Assembly: GCF_007989825.1 (NCBI RefSeq)
Contig: NZ_BJUA01000007.1
Coordinates: 124,001 to 188,000, forward strand
Direction: 5' to 3'
DNA: 64,000 bases
Source: Cellulomonas persica
GTDB lineage: Bacteria > Actinomycetota > Actinomycetes > Actinomycetales > Cellulomonadaceae
The translations under genes were made by a program, and so were the position numbers. Within the stretch, counting starts at the first letter, position 1. Each line of letters begins with the position of its first letter. The notes below the pieces were generated by a model that was given only the letters and a program-made list of their open reading frames with translations, made no database searches and had not been told where the DNA came from. This document shows, piece by piece, positions 1 to 11,246 of this stretch.

Positions 1-2526
1 CTCGGCCGGGTCCGTCTGCGACAGCTCGACGACCGCCGTGCGGTTCTGGGCGTTCGCGACCTCGGCGACCGCCGCCGCGACGTCCTCGGGCGCGACCGTC
101 GTGCCCGGCTCGCCCGGGACCAGCACGGGCTTGTCGTCCTGGAACTCGAAGTGCGCGTCGGACGCCGAGGTGAGCACGCCCTCGGGCAGCTGGTCGACGA
201 CCTCCTCGGCGAGCAGCTCGCCGTCGAGCTGCAGCACCAGCTCGCCGTCCTCGGGCTGCATCGAGGCGGCAGCGGCGAGAGTCGCCGGCTGCAGCACGGC
301 GAGCTTCTCGGACACCGTCACGGAGATCGGCGCCGAGACCAGCGGCTCCGCGACGTCGTCGAGCGCCGCCTGCGCCACCTCCTGCGTGATCGCCGGCTCG
401 ACGACCTCGGTGGGCAGCACGAGCGGCTGCGCCGCGACCAGCCAGTCACGCTCGACGACCTCGGCGGCCGCCTCGTCGTCGAGCGCCCAGCCCTCGGTCG
501 CGTCGGTCAGCACCGCACCGCCGTCGACGAACAGCACCGCACCGTCGACCGGGGCGAGCGACAGGGACTCGCCGAGCGCCTCGAGCGCCGCGTCGAGCTT
601 GTCCTCGTCGACCTGCGTCACCGGCTCGCTCTCGCCCAGACCCGTGATCTGGTGCCACAGCCGCAGCGGGTCAGCCAGGTCGACGCCCGTGAGGCCGTCG
701 ACCGTCGCCTGCGCGTCGAACGACAGACCGGCCTCCGCGGGCTCGATCGTCGCCTGCACGTCGTTCGCCTGCACCGCGACCGCGGTGCCGGTGGTCGCGG
801 CCAGCTCGTCGTCGAGGCGCGCGACCGCGGCGTCGGACGACAGCCCGCCGATGTCCACGCCCGCGACGGTCGTGCCGCGCGGGACGCGGTCGGCCGTCGC
901 GTAGCTCGCGCCGACGTACGCACCACCCAGCACGACGAGCGTGCCCGCGCCGATCAGCACACGCCGCGGCCAACGGCGCGTGCGCTCCTCGGGCTCGAAC
1001 TCGTCGAACGGCGACGCCTCACGCGGCTGCTGGGGGACCGAGCCGGCCGAGATGCGCGCCGTGCCCGCGAGCGCCGGCGGGACCGGCGGCGTGAGCGGCT
1101 CCTGCGTCGGCGCGGCACCCCGCGCCTCGGCCGGCGCCGACGTGCGCTCGGCGCGCCCGGGCAGCACCGACTCACGCGTGGGAGCGGACGCGGCGCTCGC
1201 AGCACCGGCCCCCGGCGCAGCGGCGGCCGCGTCGGGTCGGTCGTCAGTGACGGGCGCGAGCACGACCGTCTCGGCGGCCGGAGTCGGGACGACGACCGTC
1301 TCGTCAGCGGCAGCCGGCCGGGCGGCCTTCTCGTCCGCCGTGGAGGTGCCGTCAGCGGCGGCGCGCACGGTCGCGTCGGCCTCCGGCCGGAAGATCACCG
1401 TCTCGTCGGGTGCGGCTCGGAGCACGGCCGTCTCGTCGGCGGCGGTCGGGTCGCCGTCGGGGTAGTGCTCGCTCGCGCCGCGAGCACCCCCGGAGGGGGC
1501 GTGCTCCAGCGCGGGCTCCTCGGCGTGGGCCTCGGGCGTGCTCTCCTGGGCTGCCTCGGTCGACGACTCCGAGGTCACCTCATCGGCCGGTGCGGCCTCG
1601 GCGTCGCCGGCGGCGTTCAGAGCCTGCGCGCCGTCCTGGTCGGCCGCGTCGTCATCGCCGGCGACCTCACCGGGCGTCGCCTCCTGCACGGGGGCATCGG
1701 CGTCAGCTGCGGCGTCGCCGGTCGCGGCGTCGTTCACCGCGTCGTCGAGCGGCCCGGGGGCGACTGCCTCAGCGGCGACGGCTTCAGCGGCGACGGGTCC
1801 GTCCGAGACGGGCACGTCAGCAGCAGCCTCGTCGGATGCAGCGCCTTCCGCGGCGGTCTCGTCCGCGGCCGTCTCGTCGGTCGCGGCCTCGCCGGCCACG
1901 GCCTCGTCGGTCACGACCTGGCCGGTCACGCTCTCGTCGGTCGCGGTCTCGTCGATCGCGACCTCGCCGGGTGCGGTGTCGGAGGCGCTCTCGGCAGGCT
2001 CGCCGGCGATGGGCTCGTCCTCGTCCGGCTCACCCGCGGCCGACTCCTCGGCGGGGGCCTCATCCGCCGAGATCGCACCAGTGGCGACCTCGTCCGCTGC
2101 GACCTGAGCGGTAGCCGCGTCCTCGGCGGAGCGCTCACCAGCGGGCGTCTCGTCGGACGCGGGCTCCTCAGGAGCAGAGCCGTCGGACGCGGACTCGTCG
2201 GTCGCACCCTCGTCGGACGCGGTCGCGGGCTCGTCGAGCGACGCCTCGTCGGACGTGGCCTCGTCGGAGGCGGACTCGACGGCAGCGGACTCGACGGCGG
2301 CGGGCTCGACGGCGGCGGACTCGACCTCGGCCTGGTCGGACGCGGGCTCGTCGGCCTCGTCGGACGGCGGCTCCTCGTCCTGGACGACGGGGATCTGGTG
2401 CGTGTCCTCGGACAGCGCCGGGCGGCGGTCCCCCGCACCCCAGACCGGCCAGACGATCTCGTCGCCGTCGCCTGGCTTCGACGGCTCGTCTTGGCTCGGG
2501 CTGTCGACGTCGGTACGGTCGGTCAT
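1..2526 (-). CDS. VanW/YoaR-type envelope protein with long acidic N-terminus (3' end cut by window)
   Basis: The frame is open from an ATG at 2526 to the window edge, giving 842 residues without a stop. Residues about 1-350 are an acidic, Ala/Glu/Asp/Thr-rich low-complexity tract with recurring T-D-E and S-D-E steps. A Pro/Ala linker follows, then an Arg-rich stop and one membrane segment at about 523-545. Outside the membrane comes the sequence VPRGTTVAGVDIGGLS, typical of the YoaR-like putative peptidoglycan-binding domain (PF12229), apparently followed by a second such unit. A VanW or L,D-transpeptidase-like domain would be expected beyond the edge, but I cannot see it. Topology is inferred as cytoplasmic acidic tail with extracellular wall-binding part. 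It lies last in the minus-strand typA-mshB group, 167 bp after the flavin reductase gene. Confidence 0.8.
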   Translation of the reverse strand, partial: MTDRTDVDSPSQDEPSKPGDGDEIVWPVWGAGDRRPALSEDTHQIPVVQDEEPPSDEADEPASDQAEVESAAVEPAAVESAAVESASDEATSDEASLDEPATASDEGATDESASDGSAPEEPASDETPAGERSAEDAATAQVAADEVATGAISADEAPAEESAAGEPDEDEPIAGEPAESASDTAPGEVAIDETATDESVTGQVVTDEAVAGEAATDETAADETAAEGAASDEAAADVPVSDGPVAAEAVAAEAVAPGPLDDAVNDAATGDAAADADAPVQEATPGEVAGDDDAADQDGAQALNAAGDAEAAPADEVTSESSTEAAQESTPEAHAEEPALEHAPSGGARGASEHYPDGDPTAADETAVLRAAPDETVIFRPEADATVRAAADGTSTADEKAARPAAADETVVVPTPAAETVVLAPVTDDRPDAAAAAPGAGAASAASAPTRESVLPGRAERTSAPAEARGAAPTQEPLTPPVPPALAGTARISAGSVPQQPREASPFDEFEPEERTRRWPRRVLIGAGTLVVLGGAYVGASYATADRVPRGTTVAGVDIGGLSSDAAVARLDDELAATTGTAVAVQANDVQATIEPAEAGLSFDAQATVDGLTGVDLADPLRLWHQITGLGESEPVTQVDEDKLDAALEALGESLSLAPVDGAVLFVDGGAVLTDATEGWALDDEAAAEVVERDWLVAAQPLVLPTEVVEPAITQEVAQAALDDVAEPLVSAPISVTVSEKLAVLQPATLAAAASMQPEDGELVLQLDGELLAEEVVDQLPEGVLTSASDAHFEFQDDKPVLVPGEPGTTVAPEDVAAAVAEVANAQNRTAVVELSQTDPAE

Positions 2527-2693
2527 CGCGTCCTCTGCTCGGTCGTGTTGCGCGCGGCAATTCTACGGTGGCGCGCCGTAGGCCCCTGCGCGCGCGTGCC
2601 CCGTACGCCCTCGCAGGTCACGGGTCTGCGCGAGGCCTCTACGCGTGCTCCACGTCGCGTCCACGCCTCGCCCGCGCGCGCGGGACGCGCACG

Positions 2694-3182
2694 TCAGCGT
2701 ACGTCGCGCAGCCGTCCGTCCAGGTGCACCAGCCCGCCCGTGTCGGCCGGGCCGCGCTCGGCCACGAGCACCTCGCCGACGACGAGGTCGTGGTCACCCG
2801 CGGGGTGGATCGCGTGCGTGCGGCACTCGAACCACGCGGCGGCGCGGTCGAGCCGGACCCCGGACGCCTCGGTCGACGCGTGGTGCGGCACGCGCGCGAG
2901 CTGGTCGACCGCGGGCCGCCCGGGAGAGGCGAGCCAGTCGGCGACCGGTCCCTGGTCGGCGCCGAGCACGCTGAGCGTCCACGTGTCGACCTCGTCGAGC
3001 GCGTCGCGCATCCGCGCGTCGCCGTGCACGCTGAACAGCAGCAGCGCGGGCTCGAGCGACACCGACGTCACGGAGCTCACGGTCATGGCCCAGACCGTGC
3101 GGCGCCACGTGGTCGTGACCACCGCGACGCCCGCGGGCAGGGCCGCGACCGCGGTGCGGAACTCGTCCTTCGTCGCGGTCAC
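2694..3182 (-). CDS. Flavin reductase-like domain protein
   Basis: This 162-residue protein matches the FMN-binding flavin reductase-like family (PF01613): an N-terminal AALPAGVAVVTT strand, then SSVTSVSLEPALLLFSV, and a C-terminal HDLVVGEVL segment that closes the split barrel. Such proteins supply reduced flavin to two-component monooxygenases or act as NAD(P)H:flavin oxidoreductases; the partner is not evident here. The GTG start overlaps the stop of the upstream DUF6113 gene in a GTGA tetranucleotide, so the two are probably translationally coupled. A longer frame extends upstream but would lie inside the neighbour and is rejected. Confidence 0.85.
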   Translation of the reverse strand: MTATKDEFRTAVAALPAGVAVVTTTWRRTVWAMTVSSVTSVSLEPALLLFSVHGDARMRDALDEVDTWTLSVLGADQGPVADWLASPGRPAVDQLARVPHHASTEASGVRLDRAAAWFECRTHAIHPAGDHDLVVGEVLVAERGPADTGGLVHLDGRLRDVR

Positions 3183-3658
3183 GCGAGCCCGTCGGGTCGA
3201 GCGCCAGGTCCGTCGGCCGTCGGTCCGGACGCGTCGGGAGCGGCCACCTCGGGACGACGCGGGCGACGGGGCTCGCGCGGCGGACGCGGGGTGTCGTCGA
3301 ACCAGCGACGCGGTGCGAGCCCGGCGAGGACCACCATGAGGATCGCACCGCCGATCCAGACGCCGCCGATCCAGGGAGTGTTGACGTTGTCGCCCACGGG
3401 CACGAGTACGTCGCCGCCCGGTCCGGTCTGGGAGAGGACCTGGATCGCGAGGATCAGACCGCCCGCCATGCCGACGAACGGGATCCAGCCGCCCCACGCA
3501 CGCACCATCACGAGCGCGGCGAGCACGAGCCCGAGCGCGGCGAGCAGACCCCACGGCACGAGCCCGCGGTGGACGACCGTGCCGAGCGCGCCGACGACGA
3601 GACCGAGGACGAACGCGACGAGGGCCCGCACGAAGGTCTGCGGCGTCAGGGACTGCAC
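3179..3658 (-). CDS. DUF6113 family four-helix membrane protein
   Basis: The product has 159 residues and four hydrophobic segments (about 10-30, 35-52, 58-78 and 98-118), followed by a Pro/Arg-rich cytoplasmic tail. It resembles the actinobacterial DUF6113 family, which commonly sits directly after mshB; no biochemical role is established. The start is GTG at 3658, four bases after the mshB stop, and the stop overlaps the flavin reductase start. The placement suggests co-expression with mycothiol synthesis, which is an inference from context only. Confidence 0.75.
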   Translation of the reverse strand: MQSLTPQTFVRALVAFVLGLVVGALGTVVHRGLVPWGLLAALGLVLAALVMVRAWGGWIPFVGMAGGLILAIQVLSQTGPGGDVLVPVGDNVNTPWIGGVWIGGAILMVVLAGLAPRRWFDDTPRPPREPRRPRRPEVAAPDASGPTADGPGARPDGLA

Positions 3659-3662
3659 GGCG

Positions 3663-4661
3663 TCAGGCTACCGGCCGGACCCCTGCGGGCCAGTCGCGGT
3701 CCGCGAGCGTGCGCGCGTGCCTGCCGCGCGCGCGACCCGGGCGCGACGACGCGTCGCGGTACTGCTCGACGGGCAGCAGCGGCTCGGCCAGGCCGAGGCT
3801 CAGCGCGTACCGCCCGACGAGGGCTCGCTCGCCGCCGACGGGCTCGTCGACCGGCTCGGCGTGCTGCACCTGCGTGACGTGCGCATGCAGCGCGGCGAGC
3901 ACCGCGTCACGCACGGGCAGGACGTCGACCTCGAGCGCGATGTCGTCGTCGGGCACGACGACGGAGGCGAACACATCGTCGTCCGCGGGCGCCGTCAGCT
4001 GCCCGACCCGCCCGTCGGCGGCCGACGAGCGCAGCGCCCGGCGCGCCGCGCGGGCCCGGCTCAGGCCCTGGGCGGCCCACAGCACCACGGGGACCTCGTA
4101 CGGCTCGTCGGCCTGCGCCGCGAGCTCGACGGCCCGGTGCGCGACCTCGTGCGCGCGCACGTGGTCCGGGTGGCCGTACCCTCCGCCGGGCTCGTACGTC
4201 ACGACGACGTCGGGACGGCGGTCGAGGATGAGGGCCGCCAGCGGCGCGGCGACCTCGTCGAGTGGCCGCACCGAGAACGCGGTGCCGGCGGCGACGGCGT
4301 CGGGCGCCGCGACCGCACGCCGCCCCTCGTCGGCCCACGCCATGCCGGAGTCCTCGAGCCGGCCGCCGGACCAGCCGAGCAGCGCGTCGAGGAACACGCG
4401 GTCGACGACGCCGAGCGCGGCCGTCGCGGCGGCCAGCTCGGCCTCGCGGTGGGCGGCGAGCGCCGGGCCGTCGCCCTCGAGGCCGGCCAGCGCCTCGCCG
4501 ATCACCTCGCCGCGCTCACCGCGCGTGCAGGTGACCAGCGTGACCGGGCGCCCGGCGGCGGCCCACGTCGCGAGCAGCGAGCCGGTCGCGAGCGTCTCGT
4601 CGTCGGGATGGGCGTGGACGGCCAGCAGACCGCCCGACGCAGCCGGCGACGACGCGCTCAC
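3663..4661 (-). CDS. mshB: MshB, GlcNAc-Ins deacetylase of mycothiol synthesis
   Basis: MshB removes the acetyl group from N-acetyl-glucosaminyl-inositol, the second dedicated step of mycothiol synthesis in the cytoplasm. The 332-residue protein has the LmbE-type zinc motif AHPDDE at residues 17-22 and the later metal and catalytic motif GHPDH, within a GGGYGHPDHVRAHEV stretch typical of MshB. Length fits the family (about 300). It starts at a GTG one base after the typA stop and is followed after four bases by DUF6113. The related amidase Mca is encoded at 58655-59593, and the two differ in the loop after the HPDH motif, so the assignment is not ambiguous. Confidence 0.93.
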   Translation of the reverse strand: MSASSPAASGGLLAVHAHPDDETLATGSLLATWAAAGRPVTLVTCTRGERGEVIGEALAGLEGDGPALAAHREAELAAATAALGVVDRVFLDALLGWSGGRLEDSGMAWADEGRRAVAAPDAVAAGTAFSVRPLDEVAAPLAALILDRRPDVVVTYEPGGGYGHPDHVRAHEVAHRAVELAAQADEPYEVPVVLWAAQGLSRARAARRALRSSAADGRVGQLTAPADDDVFASVVVPDDDIALEVDVLPVRDAVLAALHAHVTQVQHAEPVDEPVGGERALVGRYALSLGLAEPLLPVEQYRDASSRPGRARGRHARTLADRDWPAGVRPVA

Positions 4662-4662
4662 G

Positions 4663-6594
<1,932 letters not shown>

Positions 6595-6754
6595 GCGTGC
6601 TCTTCTCGAGTCAGGGTGTGGGGGTGACGCGCCGACGGCGGCGCCGATCGATCCTACCCGTTCGCCCCAGATCGCGGGATGTGACGTTGGCGTCAGCGGC
6701 TGCCGACGTGGCCCGGCAGCTCGCCCGACGAGTCGGCTCGGCGCTCCCGCCCGG

Positions 6755-8641
6755 TCACCGACCTGGCTGCTCGCTCGCCCAGGCCCACCAGTCGGTCAGG
6801 TCCGCGCGCGAGAGCCGCAGCAACGGCACGGCGTCGAGCTGCGGTCGTCCGGCGAGCGGCTCGGCGCGCGTCGCCGTGAGCGCGGGCGCCCGCACGAGCG
6901 ACGTGAGCGCACCGGCCTCGACCAGGCGCGTCGCGAGCACGCCCTCGGCCTCCGCGAGGGCCGCGGGGTCCACCTGGGCGGCCAGCGCGGCGAGGGCCTC
7001 GTCGGTCGCCGCGTCGGACCACGCCGTCACGTTGGTCGCGCCGTCGGTCCCCCACCGGTCGACGAGCGAGGCGACCGGCAGCTCGTCCTGCACGGCAGGC
7101 ACGAGCGCGACGTCCCAGCCCGCCGGGTCCGACCACAGTCCCGTCGCCGGGTCGGACGTCGCGGCGACGACCTCGAAGCCCGCCTCGCGCGCGTGCGTCG
7201 TCACGAGGTCGACGACCTGCGCGCGCAGCGGGTCGACCGTGTTGGCGAGCAGCCGCACGGTGACCGGCGTGCCGACCTGGGCGCCCTCGAGCAGCGCCCG
7301 CGCGCCCGGGACGTCGGCCTGCGCGGTGTCGGCCGCTCCCCCGGCGCCCACGCCCACCGTCGCGAGCACCGCCTCCTCGACCGACGCCTGCGGCCACAGC
7401 GGGGCGACGACCTCGTCGACCACCTGCGCCCGCGGCACCGAGCCCCACAGCGCGCGACGCACGTCGACGGCGCGCGCGAGGTCCTGCTCGGACGGCTCGT
7501 CCCCCGCGGCGGCGAGCACGCCCCCGGCAGCCGCCCGTGCGACGAGCTGCCACACCGCGTCGCCGCCCGTGACCACCTGCGCGCCGGACTCGGCGAGCGC
7601 CTCCTGGACGTCGGCGGTCGCGACCGGCGCGACCGCGTCGACCTCGCCGTCGCGCAGCGCGGTCACCTGGTCGAGCGGGTGGAGATCGGAGCGCACGACG
7701 AGCGAGTCGAAGCGCGCGGGACGTGAGCCCGCGTAGTGCTCGTTGCGCACGAGCTCGACGCGCTCGTCGGGCAGCACGCGCGCGAGCGCGTACGGACCCG
7801 TGGTCACGGCGTCCGCCACGCCGGCCGCCAGCGCGTCGTCGTCGAACGCCGTGCGCCACGCGCGCGACAGCGCGACGAGGTCGTCACGGTGGTCGGCCGG
7901 CGCGCCGACCGCCGCGACGACCGCCGCGGCCGCAGCCGCGTCGTCCTCGACCCCGAGCGCACTGCGTGCCAGCGCGTGCGCGGGCAGGTTGACGTCGAGC
8001 GCGAGCTGCCAGTCCGCGACCGGCTCGGCGTAGACGACCGTCACGCGGCCCTCGTCGTCGACCGTGGGCGTGGCCTGCGCGTGCACGAGCGCGCGCGACG
8101 TCGCCGCGAACGCGACGCCCGCGTCGAGCGCGTCGCGGTTCACGACCTCGCCGTCCTCGCCGAGCTCGGGGACCACGTCGTCGAGGGAGCCCGACCGGGC
8201 TGCCCACTCCAGCAGCAGGTCCGCCGCGGTCACCGGGACGCCGTCGGACCACGACGCCGTGGGAGCGATCGTGTAGCGGACCGTCAGCGGGTCGTCGGCG
8301 ACCTTCTCGACCGTCCCGAACGCCTCGTCGGGAACCGCGCGGCCCGCTTCGTCGAGCGAGACGAAGCCGTCCTGCACGAGCGAGCGCACGAGCACCGAAC
8401 CCGGCGCGCGACCGCGTGCCGTGCCCGCGTTCAGCGACGCGAACGGCACGTCGACCGCGATGACGACGGCCCCCGTTCGGGACGGCAGCGGCGCCGGGTC
8501 ACCCGTGCAGCCGGCGAGCACACCACCCACGACGAGGACGACCCCCGCGGCGAGCAGCCTCGGGACGGCCCTCACGCCGCGTCGGAGTGCCGTCGCGGCC
8601 CGGGCACCGTGCGTACCGACTGCTCGTCGTGCCACCTTCAC
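6755..8641 (-). CDS. LpqW-like diverged solute-binding family 5 lipoprotein
   Basis: The 628-residue product has a lipoprotein signal ending in the lipobox LAGC (Cys45) and the SBP_bac_5 fold of peptide/nickel-binding proteins. Segments such as WSDGVPVTAADLLLEWAARSG and LALDVNLPAHALARSALGVED align well with the importer lipoprotein at 14048-15913, so the two are paralogues. In M. tuberculosis the gene beside typA is lpqW, a member of this fold that steers phosphatidylinositol mannoside and lipomannan synthesis rather than transport. Position makes an LpqW-like role plausible here. It could instead still serve the adjacent ABC ATPase, from which it is separated by 30 bp. Start is GTG. Confidence 0.8.
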   Translation of the reverse strand: MKVARRAVGTHGARAATALRRGVRAVPRLLAAGVVLVVGGVLAGCTGDPAPLPSRTGAVVIAVDVPFASLNAGTARGRAPGSVLVRSLVQDGFVSLDEAGRAVPDEAFGTVEKVADDPLTVRYTIAPTASWSDGVPVTAADLLLEWAARSGSLDDVVPELGEDGEVVNRDALDAGVAFAATSRALVHAQATPTVDDEGRVTVVYAEPVADWQLALDVNLPAHALARSALGVEDDAAAAAAVVAAVGAPADHRDDLVALSRAWRTAFDDDALAAGVADAVTTGPYALARVLPDERVELVRNEHYAGSRPARFDSLVVRSDLHPLDQVTALRDGEVDAVAPVATADVQEALAESGAQVVTGGDAVWQLVARAAAGGVLAAAGDEPSEQDLARAVDVRRALWGSVPRAQVVDEVVAPLWPQASVEEAVLATVGVGAGGAADTAQADVPGARALLEGAQVGTPVTVRLLANTVDPLRAQVVDLVTTHAREAGFEVVAATSDPATGLWSDPAGWDVALVPAVQDELPVASLVDRWGTDGATNVTAWSDAATDEALAALAAQVDPAALAEAEGVLATRLVEAGALTSLVRAPALTATRAEPLAGRPQLDAVPLLRLSRADLTDWWAWASEQPGR

Positions 8642-8671
8642 CCCCGGCCCGCGACGGGCACCCTCGGTCCG

Positions 8672-10510
8672 TCAGAAGCCGCGCCCCGCCTCGCGCTCGT
8701 TGTCGACCTCGGAGATCTCGTGGATCTCGCGACGCGTCGCCTCGTGCGCCTGGTGCGCCTCGTCGCGCGCGAGCTCGAGACGCTGGGCCTCGAGGAGCGC
8801 GTCACGCGCCTCGCGCCGCTCCTGCTGCGCCTGCGGGTCCGGCACCGGAACCGCGGCGAGCAGCCGCTGCGTGTACGGGTCGCGCGGGTGGTTGACGACC
8901 TGCGCCGTCTCGCCCACCTCGACGAGCTTGCCGTTGTGCATCACCGCGATGCGGTCCGAGAGCATCTCGACGACCGCGAGGTCGTGGCTGATGAACAGGC
9001 ACGCGAAGCCGTGCTCGCGCTGCAGCTCCTGGAACAGCTCGAGCACCGTCGCCTGCACCGACACGTCGAGCGCGGACGTGGGCTCGTCGGCGACGAGGAG
9101 CTGCGGCTCCAGCGCGAGGCTGCGTGCGATGCCGACGCGCTGACGCTGACCGCCCGACAGCTCGTGCGGGTAGCGGTTGCGCATCGCACGCGGCAGCTGG
9201 ACCTGGTCGAGCAGGCGCTCGACGGCGCGCTGCATCTCCTCGCCCTTGACGCCGCGGTGCAGCAGCAGCGGCTCCGCGATCGACTCGCCGATGGGCAGTC
9301 GCGGGTTGAGCGAGCTGCCCGGGTCCTGGAACACGATGCCGACCTTGGTGCGCAGCGGCTTGAGGTCGCGCATCGAGGCGCCGACCATGTCCTGCCCGAC
9401 GATGCTGAGCTTGCCGCTCGTGACCGGCAGCAGGCCGACGATCGCGCGGCCGACGGTCGTCTTGCCGGAGCCGGACTCGCCGACGAGGCCCACGACCTCG
9501 CCCTTGCGGATCTGCAGGCTCACGCCGTCGACGGCGCGGAACGCGGGCGTGCGGCGACGACCCGGGTACTCGATGACGACGTCCTGCGCGTCGAGCACGA
9601 GCTCGCGGTCCTCGGTGGTGGTCGACGACGTCGCCGTCACCGGCTGCTCGCCCGCGGCCTCGGCGGCCGCCGCCTCCGCGCTGCGGCCCAGGTGCGGCAC
9701 CGCGTCGAGGAGCTTGATCGTGTACGGGTGCTGCGGGTTGGCGAACAGCTCGCGCGCCTCACCCTGCTCGACGACCTGGCCGTCCTTCATCACGAGGATC
9801 TTGTCGGCCATGTCCGCGACCACGCCCATGTCGTGCGTGATCAGGACGATGCCCGAGTCGATGCGCTCACGCAGGTCGCGCATGAGCTTGAGGATCTCGG
9901 CCTGCACCGTGACGTCGAGAGCGGTCGTCGGCTCGTCCGCCAGCAGGAGCTTCGGGTCGCACGCCAGCGCCTGCGCGATCATCGCGCGCTGGCGCTGACC
10001 GCCCGAGAGCTGGTGCGGGTAGGAGTCGACCCGGACCTCGGGGTCGGGGATCTCGACGAGCGTGAGCAGCTCGATCGCGCGCGCACGCGCCTCGGCCGGG
10101 CCCATCTCGAAGTGCGTGCGCAGCGTCTCGACGATCTGGAAGCCGATCGTGAACACCGGGTTCAGCGCCGTCATCGGCTCCTGGAAGATCATCGCGACCT
10201 CACGGCCGCGGATGCGACGCAGCTTGGAGGTCGACATGCCGATGAGCTCGCGGTCGCCGAGCTTCGCCGAGCCGCGGGCACGGCCGTTGGGCGGCAGCAG
10301 ACCCATGAGGGCCATGGACGACTGCGTCTTGCCGGAACCGGACTCGCCGACGATCGCGAGGACCTCGCCCGGCCGCACGTCGTAGGAGACGCCCTGGGCC
10401 GCGGGGTACCACGTGCCGTCCACGTAGAAGTCGACGCCGAGGTCGCGGACCTCGAGCACGGGCGTGCTCGTGTCGGCGGGGGTCGGTGCGTCGGTGGTGT
10501 CGATGGCCAC
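8672..10510 (-). CDS. Oligopeptide-type ABC transporter double ATPase (DppD-DppF fusion)
   Basis: One 612-residue chain holds two complete ABC domains. The first spans about 17-265 (Walker [12 protein letters not shown], signature [24 protein letters not shown]). The second spans about 305-560 ([36 protein letters not shown]). Each ends with the HPYT or DPYTQRLL oligopeptide-transporter tail. The C-terminal 50 residues are charged and helical. Single-chain DppD/DppF ATPases are common in actinobacteria. It should power the permeases at 11247-13858. A PH-domain gene in the opposite direction separates it from them, so it probably has its own promoter in 10511-10587. Confidence 0.92.
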   Translation of the reverse strand: MAIDTTDAPTPADTSTPVLEVRDLGVDFYVDGTWYPAAQGVSYDVRPGEVLAIVGESGSGKTQSSMALMGLLPPNGRARGSAKLGDRELIGMSTSKLRRIRGREVAMIFQEPMTALNPVFTIGFQIVETLRTHFEMGPAEARARAIELLTLVEIPDPEVRVDSYPHQLSGGQRQRAMIAQALACDPKLLLADEPTTALDVTVQAEILKLMRDLRERIDSGIVLITHDMGVVADMADKILVMKDGQVVEQGEARELFANPQHPYTIKLLDAVPHLGRSAEAAAAEAAGEQPVTATSSTTTEDRELVLDAQDVVIEYPGRRRTPAFRAVDGVSLQIRKGEVVGLVGESGSGKTTVGRAIVGLLPVTSGKLSIVGQDMVGASMRDLKPLRTKVGIVFQDPGSSLNPRLPIGESIAEPLLLHRGVKGEEMQRAVERLLDQVQLPRAMRNRYPHELSGGQRQRVGIARSLALEPQLLVADEPTSALDVSVQATVLELFQELQREHGFACLFISHDLAVVEMLSDRIAVMHNGKLVEVGETAQVVNHPRDPYTQRLLAAVPVPDPQAQQERREARDALLEAQRLELARDEAHQAHEATRREIHEISEVDNEREAGRGF

Positions 10511-10587
10511 GGTCAGGATCCTTCCGGGGTCAGGTGGCGGCGCCCGGTCAGGGCCGCGCTCACCTGCGGGTCTGGGAGCATGGCGGG

Positions 10588-11184
10588 GTGGGTCCCACGC
10601 TGAGGTTCTCGTCGAGGTACGGCCGGTGGCTGACCGTCGCGGCCGGTCTGGCCGGTGTCGTCGCGGTGGCGTCGATCGCCGCGACCGACGGTCTGACGGC
10701 CGCGCTGCGCGCGCTGCCGGTCACCGGTCTGGTGGTGCTGCTGCTCTGGGCGGCGTTCTGGCGTCCGGAGGTCGAGGTGTCCGACGGCGGCGTCACCGTG
10801 CGCAACGTCTGGCGCACCACCGTGATCCCCTGGCCGACGTACCGCGACGCCGACGTGCGGTTCGCGCTGCGCGTCGAGACCACCGACGGTGCCGTCGAGG
10901 CCTGGGCGCCGCCCCGCAGCAGCGGCTCCGGACGATGGCTGACCCGCCGCGGTCCCGCGACGCCCGCACTGCCGACGGACGACGACCGCGTCGACGGCAC
11001 CGCCGAGGACGCGCTGCGCGCGATCGTGGACCGGCACGCCGCGCTCGACCGTGCGGGGCACCTCGACCGGGCCGAGGCCGCGGTGGCGAGCGGTGCCGTG
11101 CACGTCGCACGGACCTGGCACGCGCGCCTGCTCGGCGCGACGCTCGTCCTGCTGGCCGCGAGCGTGCTCGTGCTCACGACCTGA
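10588..11184 (+). CDS. PH-domain (bPH_6-like) membrane protein
   Basis: This 198-residue protein has two N-terminal membrane helices (about 12-30 and 35-52). A bacterial PH-like region follows (VEVSDGGVTVRNVWRTTVIPW, residues about 54-85), and one C-terminal helix at about 178-196. The signature fits small actinobacterial PH-domain membrane proteins of unknown role. GTG at 10588 is chosen because GGGAG lies nine bases upstream; a longer frame from 10486 would run into the divergent ATPase gene. It is the only plus-strand gene in the first 16 kb and it splits the importer locus. It ends at a strong bidirectional hairpin (11195-11220). Confidence 0.75.
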   Translation: MGPTLRFSSRYGRWLTVAAGLAGVVAVASIAATDGLTAALRALPVTGLVVLLLWAAFWRPEVEVSDGGVTVRNVWRTTVIPWPTYRDADVRFALRVETTDGAVEAWAPPRSSGSGRWLTRRGPATPALPTDDDRVDGTAEDALRAIVDRHAALDRAGHLDRAEAAVASGAVHVARTWHARLLGATLVLLAASVLVLTT

Positions 11185-11194
11185 GCGCGCGGCG

Positions 11195-11220
11195 GTGACC
11201 CCGGCCGGAGCCGGGGTCAC
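11195..11220. terminator. Bidirectional hairpin between convergent PH-domain and permease genes
   Basis: A perfect inverted repeat GTGACCCCGGC / GCCGGGGTCAC with a CGGA tetraloop lies 10 bases past the PH-domain stop. It is followed by a second 12-bp palindrome (CCGTCATGACGG, 11235-11246) that abuts the stop of the permease gene. No T-tract is seen, as is usual in this GC range. Confidence 0.7.
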
Positions 11221-11246
11221 GCGCACGGTGCTGGCCGTCATGACGG

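Noticed and set aside
151-3339. Plus-strand open frame of over 1000 codons
   Set aside because: It is antisense to the VanW-like and flavin reductase genes. The product is Arg/Gly/Val-rich without domains, a usual by-product of GC-rich codon use on the other strand.
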